Part shown: in pieces, positions 43,391 to 51,754 of the stretch
How the letters are laid out: each line of letters opens with the position of its first letter
Position numbering within the stretch: position 1 is the first letter of the stretch
Assembly: GCA_016185945.1 (NCBI GenBank)
Contig: JACPMR010000006.1
Span: 1 to 64,000, forward strand
Source: Candidatus Woesearchaeota archaeon
GTDB lineage: Archaea; Nanobdellota; Nanobdellia; Woesearchaeales; GW2011-AR4
Length of the DNA stretch: 64,000 nucleotides
Direction of reading: 5' to 3'
The notes under the pieces: model-generated
The model's database searches: none
What the model was told of the DNA's origin: nothing
What the model saw: the letters and a program-made list of their open reading frames with translations, nothing else
Made by a program: the position numbers and the translations under genes

Positions 43391-45112
43391 TTAGTGATTA
43401 CTTATACACGCCTTCACAAACCCGTAAAACATAGGAGAAGGATTTCCCAATCTTGACTTAAACTCAGGATGAGCTTGAGTTCCAATCATAAATTGTCCAG
43501 GCATTTCAATGTATTCCATCAATTTTGTCTTGTCAAATCTTTCGTAATATCCTGAAAAAACCATTCCGTTCTTTTCCAATAAATTAACATATTTCGGGTT
43601 GACTTCATACCTGTGCCTGTGCCTCTCCAAAACAATTTTTTTTCCTTTTTCTAGAATTCCCAATCTGAATGTTTGTGATTTGTCTTTCATCAATTCCTGA
43701 ATTCTTTTTGTGTCTTCATGCAATCTTCCTGTTTCTTGATACAATCTCAGCACTTGTGTTTTTTCTTTCATAACTGCTGCATAAGCTCCTAAGCGCATAG
43801 TTCCCCCATACATGTGCTTTTCAAGAATTTCCCTTTGCGCTGGCTGCACATCAATCACTGGATTTTTTGTTTTTGGCTCCACTTCTGTAGTATTGGCATC
43901 CTTTAACCCACAGACATTTCTTGCAAACTCCACAACTGCAAGCTGCAAGCCATAGCATAATCCAAGATAAGGAATTTTATTCTCTCTTGCAAATCCCGCT
44001 GCCATTATCTTGCCTTCTACCCCAGAAGCGCCAAATCCTCCTGGCACAATTATACCGTCATAATTTTTTAACTCATTCAGGTTTTTCTTGTTGTCTTCAA
44101 ATTTTTTTGAATCAAGCCAGTCTATATCAACTCCAATGCCAAGCGATGCGCCTGCATGCAGCAAAGACTGGTTTATTGAAATATAGGAGTCAGCCAGATT
44201 ATAGTCTCCTATGTCAATGTATTTGCCGACAATAGCAACCTTGACATTTTTCTTTGGATTAAGTATATTCTCCACCAGTTTTTTCCACTCATTCCAGTTT
44301 GGCTGTTTTTTCGATTTCATTCCGAATTCTTTTAATATTTTCTCTCCAAGCTTCTCCTTCTCCAAGTCAAGCGGAATCTGGTAAACTGTTTCAATATCCG
44401 GCTCTGAAATGACGTGCTCTGAAATAATGTTTGCGTAAGTTTCAATTTTTTTCTTTCTTACAATATCAAGCGCCTTCTTTGCCCTGCATATTATGAAGTC
44501 GGGAAATATTCCTGACTCGCTCAGCAGCCTTATCGCCTGCTGTGTCGGCTTAGTTTTCATCTCCTCTATATGGCTTGGGATAGGCAAATATGTCACAAGA
44601 ACATAGCTCAAATTATGCTTTCCAATTTCCCTTTCCAGGCTTTTTGCTGCAAACAAAAATGGAATATTTTCATAGTCTCCTATTGTTCCTCCAACTTCAA
44701 TCAGCACAAAATCAAAGTCATTGCTTGTATCCTTGATTCTTCTCTTGATTTCGTCAGGAATATGCGGAATGAACTGGACTGTCTGCCCTAGATACTCGCC
44801 TTGCCTTTCCCTGTCAATTATTGTTTTGTAAACCTGCCCTGTGGTTATGTTGTTTTTCCTTGGGATGTCCATGTCAAGGAACCTTTCATATGTGCCTAAG
44901 TCTTGGTCAATTTCCCCGCCGTCATCTGTAACCCAGACTTCGCCATGCTCTGTTGGCCTTAAAGTCCCTGCATCATAGTTAAGGTAAGGGTCTATTTTTA
45001 TTGCAGTTACCTTGTAGCCATGCTCCTGAAGAATCTTGCCAATAGAAGCAGTTGTAACACCTTTTCCTACTCCTGACATCACTCCGCCAGCTACAACAAT
45101 GTATTTAGCCAT
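43391..45112 (-). CDS. pyrG: CTP synthase
   Basis: Makes CTP from UTP, ATP and glutamine. The 573 residues are a standard length. The N-terminal amidoligase domain has GGVMSGVGKGVTTASIGKIL and DPYLNYDAGTLRPTEHGE; the glutaminase domain has PYLGLCYGLQLAVVEFARN with the catalytic Cys near 390 and QAHPEFKSR with the triad His/Glu. The Cys motif reads GLCYG rather than the more usual G(I/L)CLG. A type-2 element lies just upstream of its start. Confidence 0.96.
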   Translation of the reverse strand: MAKYIVVAGGVMSGVGKGVTTASIGKILQEHGYKVTAIKIDPYLNYDAGTLRPTEHGEVWVTDDGGEIDQDLGTYERFLDMDIPRKNNITTGQVYKTIIDRERQGEYLGQTVQFIPHIPDEIKRRIKDTSNDFDFVLIEVGGTIGDYENIPFLFAAKSLEREIGKHNLSYVLVTYLPIPSHIEEMKTKPTQQAIRLLSESGIFPDFIICRAKKALDIVRKKKIETYANIISEHVISEPDIETVYQIPLDLEKEKLGEKILKEFGMKSKKQPNWNEWKKLVENILNPKKNVKVAIVGKYIDIGDYNLADSYISINQSLLHAGASLGIGVDIDWLDSKKFEDNKKNLNELKNYDGIIVPGGFGASGVEGKIMAAGFARENKIPYLGLCYGLQLAVVEFARNVCGLKDANTTEVEPKTKNPVIDVQPAQREILEKHMYGGTMRLGAYAAVMKEKTQVLRLYQETGRLHEDTKRIQELMKDKSQTFRLGILEKGKKIVLERHRHRYEVNPKYVNLLEKNGMVFSGYYERFDKTKLMEYIEMPGQFMIGTQAHPEFKSRLGNPSPMFYGFVKACISNH

Positions 45113-45161
45113 TCAAACCACCAATTTCAATTGGATTTAGTAAATTTAAATTTTCAAAAAC

Positions 45162-45342
45162 TTCAATCGGGCTTCGCCAAAATCTAGTGCTCGGCGTTGC
45201 TTTTCTGCCAGTGACATGCGAGAGCTCGCCTCTCGCTCGCTCATTCACTCGCAACGCCTCGCCTATACATTCACTAAAAACATTAGTTTGCGGGTTACCT
45301 ATTTTAACTCGTGGAAGCGCATAGGTCGCGTATTTTTTTGAG
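45162..45342 (-). repeat. Type-2 element with compensatory P1 and GC-rich insert
   Basis: On the minus strand P1 reads GCG-ACCTAT paired to ATAGGT-AACC-CGC. Both arms differ from the family consensus (ACTTT/AAAGT) yet remain paired, and the bulge changes to AACC. The second stem is GGCGTTGC/GCAACGCC carrying GC-rich nested palindromes, then CCGAGCACTA and a terminal GAAGCCCGATTGAA. It lies between the divergent pyrG and 45573 genes. The remaining 45343-45551 is AT-rich with promoter-like TTTATAAAG near 45530. Confidence 0.6.
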
Positions 45343-45572
45343 AATAATTTCAGATTATTGCAAATATTTAGCTTAGAATTAAAGCAACTTGATTTGCGTT
45401 GTTGCATTACTTACAAATAAAACAAGTTTTATTTATAGTTTATGGTTTGATGAATAGGTTGTAATTGTTTTCAATATGGAAAGAAAGATATGGTTTTGAC
45501 ATGTTTATTAAATTAAATCAAATAGTTTTATAAAGTTTAGGGATTTACCATGTGTACTATAGGGTGGTTACA

Positions 45573-45875
45573 ATGCAAGAACATGACATTCAGAGAGTGG
45601 CTAGACTTGTAAGATCAGCAATAGCCAATAATCCAACTAATTATACCGCCCTCACTAATCAAGAGAAGGATCACATTGAAGTGAAGCGTAATGCGTGGAT
45701 GGTAGTTGGGATAGCCAGAGAGGGGACAGTCAGAGAGGGACTTGAAGAAAAATTAGGATTGCAAATAGTTAGAGGCCCTAGATTTGAGGGACCAGATGAA
45801 CTAGTTCTTAAGAAGATCGCAGAATACTTGGTGAAACAAGGAGTACCAGCTCAGTATTTAGCTACACCTCAATAA
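45573..45875 (+). CDS. Hypothetical 100-residue protein
   Basis: Start chosen at ATG 45573, 6 bp after GGGTGG; the GTG seven codons upstream is less likely. The product (MQEHDIQRVARLVRSAI; IEVKRNAWMVVGIARE; LGLQIVRGPRFEGPDEL) is alpha/beta and charged. No family is recognised. Arginine and glycine codon use is GC-richer than in nearby housekeeping genes, like the gene at 11164. Confidence 0.55.
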   Translation: MQEHDIQRVARLVRSAIANNPTNYTALTNQEKDHIEVKRNAWMVVGIAREGTVREGLEEKLGLQIVRGPRFEGPDELVLKKIAEYLVKQGVPAQYLATPQ

Positions 45876-45948
45876 ACAAAACCTTTTATTTTATCTTTTT
45901 GATTCTATTTTAGCAAAATTTTAATCTATGTTCTTTTTTCTTACATAT

Positions 45949-46395
45949 ATGAAAACCGACTTAGTTGTTGCAGGCTACATTTTCCACAATGATAAAGTGC
46001 TTTTGATTCATCATAGATTTTTGGATATGTGGCTGCCTGTTGGAGGGCATATTGACAAGAATGAAACTCCTGATGAAGCGCTTTTAAGGGAAATAAAAGA
46101 GGAAGTTGGAATTGATATAGAGATATTAGGCAAAAACAACATTCCATTAAACGGAAATGTTAAAAAGAACCTTGCGGTTCCATTTCATGTAAATGTTCAT
46201 CCTGTGCATGGGCATGAGCATTGCTGCTTTTTTTATGTGTGTAAAGCGATTAATCCAGAGAAACTAAAAATAAATCATGAATTAAAGGGCTTCAGATGGC
46301 TCACAAAAGAGGAATTATACGATAACAATCTTGCAACAGATGTCAGAGATATTGGCTTAAAGGCGTTTGAATTGGTTGAACGGTTGAAAAAATAA
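45949..46395 (+). CDS. Nudix hydrolase
   Basis: The 148 residues from ATG 45949 (MKTDLVVAGYIFHN) carry a complete Nudix box: GGHIDKNETPDEALLREIKEEVG (motif split here as GGHIDKNETPDEA and LLREIKEEVG), i.e. Gx5Ex7REUxEExGU. It hydrolyses nucleoside diphosphates linked to another group. HPVHGHEHCCFFYVCKA adds a His-rich loop. The substrate cannot be predicted. Confidence 0.9.
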   Translation: MKTDLVVAGYIFHNDKVLLIHHRFLDMWLPVGGHIDKNETPDEALLREIKEEVGIDIEILGKNNIPLNGNVKKNLAVPFHVNVHPVHGHEHCCFFYVCKAINPEKLKINHELKGFRWLTKEELYDNNLATDVRDIGLKAFELVERLKK

Positions 46396-46409
46396 ATGAA
46401 ATAATTGCA

Positions 46410-46982
46410 TTAGTGTAGAACATTAACAGAAGTGTCACCTTTTTGTGTTGGTGCTAATTCTTCCAAACACGCTCTCAGATTATCTTTTGACAATTCTGCT
46501 GCTGGATTAATTTCAAGAGCCTTACTAAAACGTAATAATGCGTCTAAAGGACGTCCAAGCTGTGTCAGAGCAAGACCATAGTTATTTAGAACTTGAATCG
46601 TAGCCTGCCGAGATGTTTGTCTAACATTCGAGTCATCAGAATTAAGTAAATTGTAAATTGCGTCTAATTTTCCCATTAATGAAAGCCAGTACCTATAATC
46701 ATATTTAGCCCATTGATAGTTCTCTTGGGAGAGCATTGTATCTCCTCGCTCATGATGGTGTTGAAGCATTTTATAGGGATCTTGAATTCTCAATCTTGCT
46801 TCTTGAATTAAGGGGTGATTCCGATATTTAGGGATTGCGAGCTGTGGACTATTAAGACCTTTAGTATAGAGCGGCTGACTATCAAAAAAAGCTACGTACC
46901 TTGAAAAATTTCGAGGTTTAATATCTAGATATAGTGCTTCGTGCTGTTTAATTGCTTGCTCCAAATCCGCTATTAGTTGCAT
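46410..46982 (-). CDS. TPR-like hypothetical protein
   Basis: The 190 residues have at least one clear tetratricopeptide-like unit near the C-terminus (VLNNYGLALTQLGRPLDALL, then RFSKALEINPAAELSK). The N-terminal 100 residues are His/Tyr-rich and unassigned. It probably mediates protein contacts. It is convergent with the Nudix gene. Codon use again differs from surrounding AT-rich genes. Confidence 0.58.
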   Translation of the reverse strand: MQLIADLEQAIKQHEALYLDIKPRNFSRYVAFFDSQPLYTKGLNSPQLAIPKYRNHPLIQEARLRIQDPYKMLQHHHERGDTMLSQENYQWAKYDYRYWLSLMGKLDAIYNLLNSDDSNVRQTSRQATIQVLNNYGLALTQLGRPLDALLRFSKALEINPAAELSKDNLRACLEELAPTQKGDTSVNVLH

Positions 46983-47087
46983 AATTTTCTTAACTTTATA
47001 GTAGCATAATTTAAACTTTTCGTTATTACATTAGTTAAATATCATTAAACAACAAAATTTAAAACCTCTTATTCATTATTTGTTATT

Positions 47088-47411
47088 ATGTACCTAACCC
47101 AAAAAAAATGTGTTCCATGCGAAGCAGGAACTCCGCCATTGGAAGAATCAAAAATAAATGAATTGCTAAAACAAATTCCAATGTGGACTTTAAAAGAAGG
47201 ACATCTTTACAAAAAATTCAAATTCAAAAACTTTGTCGAGGCAATGAAATTTGTTAATTCTGTTGCTGAAATTGCAGAGCAGGAGCAGCATCATCCTGAC
47301 TTTTCAGTGCATTACAATAAAGTGGAAATAGAACTCTGGACGCATGCAATAAAGGGCTTGTCGGAGAATGACTTTATTGTTGCTGCGAAGATTGATGGCT
47401 TAACTCAATAA
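47088..47411 (+). CDS. Pterin-4a-carbinolamine dehydratase
   Basis: This 107-residue enzyme of the PCD/DCoH family dehydrates 4a-hydroxytetrahydropterins. The signature EQHHPDFSVHYNKVEIELWTH (active-site HHP plus YNKV; HHPDFSVHYNKVEI near 68-81) is intact, and LPMW-like PMWTLKEGHLYKKFKF opens the domain. Why a DPANN archaeon needs it is unclear, since no aromatic amino-acid hydroxylase is visible here; it may serve molybdopterin or general pterin recycling. Confidence 0.92.
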   Translation: MYLTQKKCVPCEAGTPPLEESKINELLKQIPMWTLKEGHLYKKFKFKNFVEAMKFVNSVAEIAEQEQHHPDFSVHYNKVEIELWTHAIKGLSENDFIVAAKIDGLTQ

Positions 47412-47972
47412 GCTTATTACTCCAAAGAAAATAAATAAAACATTTGTTGCAATCTTTATTGTCTTTACTGGCAATCTTTTTGCTATTCTTGCTCCGATAA
47501 AGACATTCAAGCCAATTGCCAAAACAAGGGCTGAAAATGCCCCAATAAAAATATGCCATGGCAGCAAATACTTCGCAGCCAACAAGCCGGAGCTTATCTG
47601 TGTCTTGTCGCCAAACTCGCTTACAAGAACAGTCAAAAAAGAAACAGCAAACGGGATTCTTGATTGTATTTCTTTTTTTTCCTTTTTTGCTTTTTTAATA
47701 TATGGCTTTAATAATCCATAAATTCCCAAAACAATAAATCCAAATCCAATAAGTGCTTTGATAACATCAGTTTCAAATTTAAAACCAAAAAAATAGCCCA
47801 ATAATATTGCAATTCCGTCCATAAAAGAATGCGCAAGAAGCGCTCCTAGGAAAACTTGGAAAGCCGCCTTGTACCTTAATGCTAGTCCTAAAATAACCAA
47901 CTGCGTTTTGTCAGCTATTTCTGAAATGAACGTAAAAAACAGCGCAACAAAAAATGCCTCAATCATTTGCAT
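47400..47972 (-). CDS. GDT1/TMEM165 family (UPF0016) cation transporter
   Basis: The 190 residues contain six TM helices in two repeats. The signature ExGDK(T/S) occurs as FISEIADKTQLVIL (residue Ala instead of Gly) in repeat 1 and VLVSEFGDKTQISSG in repeat 2. Bacterial and eukaryotic homologs export Mn2+ or exchange Ca2+/Mn2+ for H+. Ends overlap the pterin dehydratase gene by 12 bp, convergently. Confidence 0.88.
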   Translation of the reverse strand: MQMIEAFFVALFFTFISEIADKTQLVILGLALRYKAAFQVFLGALLAHSFMDGIAILLGYFFGFKFETDVIKALIGFGFIVLGIYGLLKPYIKKAKKEKKEIQSRIPFAVSFLTVLVSEFGDKTQISSGLLAAKYLLPWHIFIGAFSALVLAIGLNVFIGARIAKRLPVKTIKIATNVLFIFFGVISLLS

Positions 47973-47997
47973 TAAATTAATTCAAAAGTATATAAAA

Positions 47998-48588
47998 TTA
48001 ACCAACAAAAGCATTTATTAATCCAGTAAAAACCTTGTAGCCATCAAACCCCGGCAACGGAAGCATATTAAATATGAACAAAAACATGTTAATTCTTTGC
48101 GTTAATACCAGCAGCAAGTAATTTTTTTTCTTGTATTTTGTGTGTTTCAGCACGTACCATGAGCCGAGCCACAAAGCAAGATTGACAAAAGGCCCTGCAA
48201 ATGCTGTCAATGCAAACTCTAGATTAGTGCCTTGCCCGCTTATGCCTACAAATCCAGGCACGAAAAACATAAATCCAAAGCCAGTAAGCTTTGAGATTAT
48301 TGTAAGCACCCCAAGCATCAAAGTAAATGAATTTCTGTAGAAAGCAAAAAATATTGCATTAAGCCCAAAGCCGATTGCAACAAACTTGTGCGCCAGTTCA
48401 TGCAATATAATTGCAGGCGCAGTCGCCATTATCGCAAATTTTAACTCAGAAAAATCAAACCGCCTTTTGTAATGCTCCAGCGGATCGTATCTTTCCCTTC
48501 TGATTGGAATAATGCCAGAAAATATATACCCGACAAAGAAAGTCATGAGTACCAAATCTATGATTTCTCCTAATGTTATTAATGGCAT
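47998..48588 (-). CDS. Site-2-protease-type (M50) membrane metalloprotease
   Basis: The 196 residues contain about four to five TM helices, zinc-binding HELAHK (HExxH) in IILHELAHKFVAIGFG near 62-77, and the third ligand region MLPLPGFDGYKVFTGL near 177 (the usual NPxxDG appears as LPGFDG). It would cleave proteins inside or near the membrane. Genes adjacent are unrelated, so its substrate is unknown. Confidence 0.87.
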   Translation of the reverse strand: MPLITLGEIIDLVLMTFFVGYIFSGIIPIRRERYDPLEHYKRRFDFSELKFAIMATAPAIILHELAHKFVAIGFGLNAIFFAFYRNSFTLMLGVLTIISKLTGFGFMFFVPGFVGISGQGTNLEFALTAFAGPFVNLALWLGSWYVLKHTKYKKKNYLLLVLTQRINMFLFIFNMLPLPGFDGYKVFTGLINAFVG

Positions 48589-48646
48589 TTTTATTTAACT
48601 AGTGATATCCATAACATATTTATATAAGTTTAGATTTGCAAATCAA

Positions 48647-49420
48647 ATGAAAAAAACTAACTATTTGACAGCAATACCGGCAATCGGCTTGGTTGTTGTA
48701 GCATTATTTTTGGCCATAAACTCAAAGTCAAATGTTATTGTTGACCAAAATGGACTTCAGCGTGAGACAGTAAGTGTCAGCGGCACAAGCACATTGACTG
48801 TTGACCCGAACAAGGCGGAAGTTTATGTCAGAATTGTTACATTGGAAAAAACAGCGCAGGAAGCTAAAAACAGGAACAGCGAAATATCAAAGAAAGTGAC
48901 AGATGCCCTGAAAAAACTTGGTGTTAAAGACAAAGAAATTGAAACTTCTCAATTCAACATTTATCCAAAATATGACTACGAAGAAGTAATAGACATAAAT
49001 GTCAGGAAGTCAAAGCAAGTTTTGCTTGGCTATGAAGTAATCCATGTATTGAAAGTCACAACTCAGGACTTGGAAAAGGTTGGCAAAATAATCGATGCAT
49101 CTGTTGACTCCGACGCAAATGACATTGACAGGATTTCATTCGGCTTGACTAAGGAAAAGGGGAAGGAAGTCAAGCAACAGGCAATGATACTGGCTTCAAA
49201 TGACGCTAAGGAAAAGGCAGTTGCATTAGTAACGAATCTTGGCGTCTCATTAGGAAAGCCAGTAAGCATTTCTGAGTCAAGCTTTTACTACATGCCTTTT
49301 GATGTAGCATATAAAGTTGCTGCCATGGCAAGAGAAGAGGCTCCTGCACCTTCAACTGTTGTAAGCCCGCAAAAGCTTGATGTCTCGGCTTCAGTGCAGC
49401 TGGTTTACGAGATTAGGTAA
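48647..49420 (+). CDS. SIMPL-domain (DUF541) secreted protein
   Basis: The 257 residues start at ATG 48647; TTTATATAAG at 48618 is well placed as a TATA box. An N-terminal hydrophobic segment (IPAIGLVVVALFLAINS) acts as a signal anchor. The DUF541 fold shows VSVSGTSTLTVDPNKAEVYV, LGVKDKEIETSQFNIYPKY and the late DVSASVQLVYEIR. Such proteins occur in all domains with poorly known roles, often linked to envelope stress. Confidence 0.88.
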   Translation: MKKTNYLTAIPAIGLVVVALFLAINSKSNVIVDQNGLQRETVSVSGTSTLTVDPNKAEVYVRIVTLEKTAQEAKNRNSEISKKVTDALKKLGVKDKEIETSQFNIYPKYDYEEVIDINVRKSKQVLLGYEVIHVLKVTTQDLEKVGKIIDASVDSDANDIDRISFGLTKEKGKEVKQQAMILASNDAKEKAVALVTNLGVSLGKPVSISESSFYYMPFDVAYKVAAMAREEAPAPSTVVSPQKLDVSASVQLVYEIR

Positions 49421-49512
49421 ATTTTTAATTTTTTATTTATTTTCTTTGGATTGATAATTCATATTTATCTTATTGAAAACATTAATATACCATTCCCTAT
49501 TACAAAATCTTT

Positions 49513-49869
49513 ATGACTGACTTGGTTGCATGCCTTTCATCTGGGGAGAAAAGCTGGGGGCATGTTGCTCGCTTGATTAAGGAGCAGGACTGGAAGAACA
49601 TATTCTTGATTACAAATGACTTTGGCAAGCAGAATTTCAAGCCGGAAAAGCAAGTCAATTTTGTTGTTGTCGACTTCCAGAAGCCAGTGGCTGAATTGAT
49701 TAATGACATAGTAAAAGGGCTTAAAGGGAAATTCTCCGATTTTGAGATTGCATTAAACATTGTTTCAGGCGGTGGAAAAGAGCACATGGCTATTTTGTCT
49801 GCATTATTGAGGCTAGGAGTTGGAATAAGATTAATGGCTGTGACAAAAGAAGGAATTAAGGAGTTGTAA
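49513..49869 (+). CDS. Stand-alone CARF-like small protein
   Basis: The 118 residues have a Rossmann-type alternating pattern: MTDLVACLSSGEKSWGHVAR, WKNIFLITNDFGKQNF, QVNFVVVDF, and IALNIVSGGGKEHMAILSAL with LLRLGVGIRLMAVT. The last segment corresponds to the TGGTK-like ligand-binding loop of CARF (Csa3/Csx1-type) domains. There is no effector fused and no CRISPR locus in the window. A CARF fold is inferred from pattern only; it may be a generic Rossmann-like sensor. Confidence 0.6.
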   Translation: MTDLVACLSSGEKSWGHVARLIKEQDWKNIFLITNDFGKQNFKPEKQVNFVVVDFQKPVAELINDIVKGLKGKFSDFEIALNIVSGGGKEHMAILSALLRLGVGIRLMAVTKEGIKEL

Positions 49870-49926
49870 ATCAATATTAATAAACAATTAAAAAATCAAT
49901 TAAATAAAAGATTTTCAATAAAAAAT

Positions 49927-50077
49927 CAAAAAACAAAAGCGACTTTTAAATTTACAGCATTAAGAAAGTAAACCGCTTTTGCAGTTGCACTTTATCTTCA
50001 GCAATAAAATGCAAGAAGAGGAGGCTGTGGTTCCCTCATCACAAAAGCAGCTACAGGGAAGCCCGATTTTTGAATTA
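49927..50077 (+). ncRNA. Type-1 structured intergenic element, copy E
   Basis: P1 is AGCGACTTT with AAAGT-AAAC-CGCT. P2 is TTGCA-C-TTTAT with ATAAA-A-TGCAA, differing from the other copies on both strands but still paired. P3 is GGCT-[GTGGT]-TCCCT with AGGGA-AGCC. CTTTTG after P1 matches CAAAAG in the P3 loop, and in copy A the corresponding bases differ in step with each other. Ends TTTTTGAATT. Confidence 0.65.
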
Positions 50078-50119
50078 AATGTTTTGATTGTTAATCCCAA
50101 AAAGTCTATTCTTATATTT

Positions 50120-50494
50120 CTAAAGCTCCATCGCAAATGTCGCTATCATCAGGAAAATTCCTTCTATCACGAAAACCACGTTATATACGCTTCTACCCAG
50201 CCACTTGAACTGGAACCATGCAGGCCCTATTCCAAAGCTGTGCAACAAAGGAAACAAGCCTATTATCAAAACCGTGACTGCAACCCCAAAAGACCACCAT
50301 CCGACGATGTTGCTGTTTGTGATTTCTACTACTGAATTAACCATCAAATAAAATCCTGCTCCAGCCACAATCCATGTAAGCAAAGAAACAGGAAGGTTAT
50401 TGAGAAAAGTGAATTTGCCCATGAGTGGCATTAACCCAAGAAGAAAAATTATAGTTCCTACAATACCAGAAATCCAATCTCTGGCTTGCATCAT
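50120..50494 (-). CDS. Four-TM membrane protein
   Basis: The 124 residues are hydrophobic with four predicted TM segments: about residues 8-27, 36-57, 66-85 and 99-120. GIVGTIIFLLGLMPLMG and ITNSNIVGWWSFGVAVTVLI are typical stretches. No family is named; such small tetraspan proteins are common in this lineage. It is downstream of the 50517 gene on the same strand, with only a short gap. Confidence 0.62.
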   Translation of the reverse strand: MMQARDWISGIVGTIIFLLGLMPLMGKFTFLNNLPVSLLTWIVAGAGFYLMVNSVVEITNSNIVGWWSFGVAVTVLIIGLFPLLHSFGIGPAWFQFKWLGRSVYNVVFVIEGIFLMIATFAMEL

Positions 50495-50516
50495 TTTAGT
50501 GCCTCTTTTTTAAGGA

Positions 50517-51530
50517 TTAAGTTGTTGCTGCTTTATGTCCTAAACGTTCCAGGCTTACCATTGAAATTCTTAAGGCTTGGGCTATCGTGTGGAAGTCTTT
50601 TGATATTTTCTTTTGAATTTCATTAAGTTTAATCTCTTTTCTTCTGACGAGTTCCTGTGGCATAAAATGAATGTGAACCCATCTTCTATTCATACCTTTT
50701 AAAACCTCAATATTAACCATAAGCTTAAGAATAAGTAAGAAATCTCTTTTCTTAATTAAGTAAGCTTCATAAAATGCATCTTCAATATCTTTGGCACTCT
50801 CTTTTATTATTGACTCCAATTCAGGTATTAATGCGTCTAAAGCCTGTCTATGTTTTTCTGGGCCTTTAGATTTAAATGCCTGCTCGGTCTTTTGAAGCAA
50901 CAATTTACATCTATTAGCAAGCATTTGTATCCTCCTTATATCACGGAGTTCTCGTCCTATCTCCATTCTTATTGCAAATTTAGCAAGTCTAGATTGTCTT
51001 TGTAAATCTTGGAACATAGTTCTAACTATCGTCATGAACTCTTCATGATTTCGTCCCGGTTTTGCTTGATTGACAATAAGCATAATGTATTTGTATTCCC
51101 ATCTTTCTTCTTTCTTAGCTTTTTTAATGGCGTTCTGAATTAATACCACAAACAATCTGCTTAATTCCTCTATTTTTCTTTTATCCTCTGTGCCACTAAC
51201 GACACTTTCACCCAATTGATGAACTCTTGACATAACTTGTATTAGATTATCTGATGCTTCAAGAATTTGCATATCTAGTGTAGCTTCATTAAATGCTAAA
51301 GCATAAGTATTTGCAGCTGCTTTCTTTAATTCTAAGATTACTTTATTTGCTACCTTATCTGCCGTAGTTACTCTATGTCCCTTTTCAACTAACTCAGGCA
51401 ATTGTTTGTAGATTTTCTTATCTGATGCGGCCAGATTACTGATGGCTCTTCTGGCTTCAATTCTTTCTTTAATCGAAGTCGCCCAAGGTCCTTTTAGTAT
51501 TGTGCTTAGATATTGGGTGTAATATCCCAT
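50517..51530 (-). CDS. Helical hypothetical protein (337 residues)
   Basis: Almost wholly alpha-helical and charged, with many Lys/Arg/Glu residues and a probable coiled coil in the middle third (RMEIGRELRDIRRIQMLANR). No TM segment, no signal, no known motif. Possibly a structural or nucleoid-type protein, but nothing proves it. Codon use is GC-richer than adjacent metabolic genes. It heads the 51530-50120 minus-strand pair. Confidence 0.6.
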   Translation of the reverse strand: MGYYTQYLSTILKGPWATSIKERIEARRAISNLAASDKKIYKQLPELVEKGHRVTTADKVANKVILELKKAAANTYALAFNEATLDMQILEASDNLIQVMSRVHQLGESVVSGTEDKRKIEELSRLFVVLIQNAIKKAKKEERWEYKYIMLIVNQAKPGRNHEEFMTIVRTMFQDLQRQSRLAKFAIRMEIGRELRDIRRIQMLANRCKLLLQKTEQAFKSKGPEKHRQALDALIPELESIIKESAKDIEDAFYEAYLIKKRDFLLILKLMVNIEVLKGMNRRWVHIHFMPQELVRRKEIKLNEIQKKISKDFHTIAQALRISMVSLERLGHKAATT

Positions 51531-51629
51531 CTTTTCTCACCTTTTTGTTTATTCTTAATCTTGATAATTTATATTAACCCTTTCATTAGTTTTATTTAAA
51601 TCTTTCCTTTTTGTTTAGTTTTTGAGAGT

Positions 51630-51709
51630 GGTAAATGTATTGGCGAGGCGTAACTTAGTGGCAGAAAAAGTTACGCCGAGCACTAACATATGCCGAAGGC
51701 GGATTGAAT
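51630..51709 (+). repeat. Type-2 element, short form without P1
   Basis: It comprises GGCGAGGCGTAACTT-agtggcagaaa-AAGTTACGCCGAGCACTA and then GCCGAAGGCGGATTGAATT. The stem GGCGTAACTT/AAGTTACGCC is a perfect 10 bp. It is nearly identical to the core of the element at 55776-55822 but lacks the long insert there. It sits between divergent genes, just before the XPD-like helicase. Confidence 0.62.
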
Positions 51710-51754
51710 TAAAAATAAAAAACAATTATAAATAATAACAATATACATCCAACT

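Noticed and set aside
45105-45407. Open frame of 100 residues upstream of pyrG on the minus strand
   Set aside because: It lies inside the type-2 element at 45162-45342 and its translation is driven by GC-rich palindromes; no protein-like pattern.
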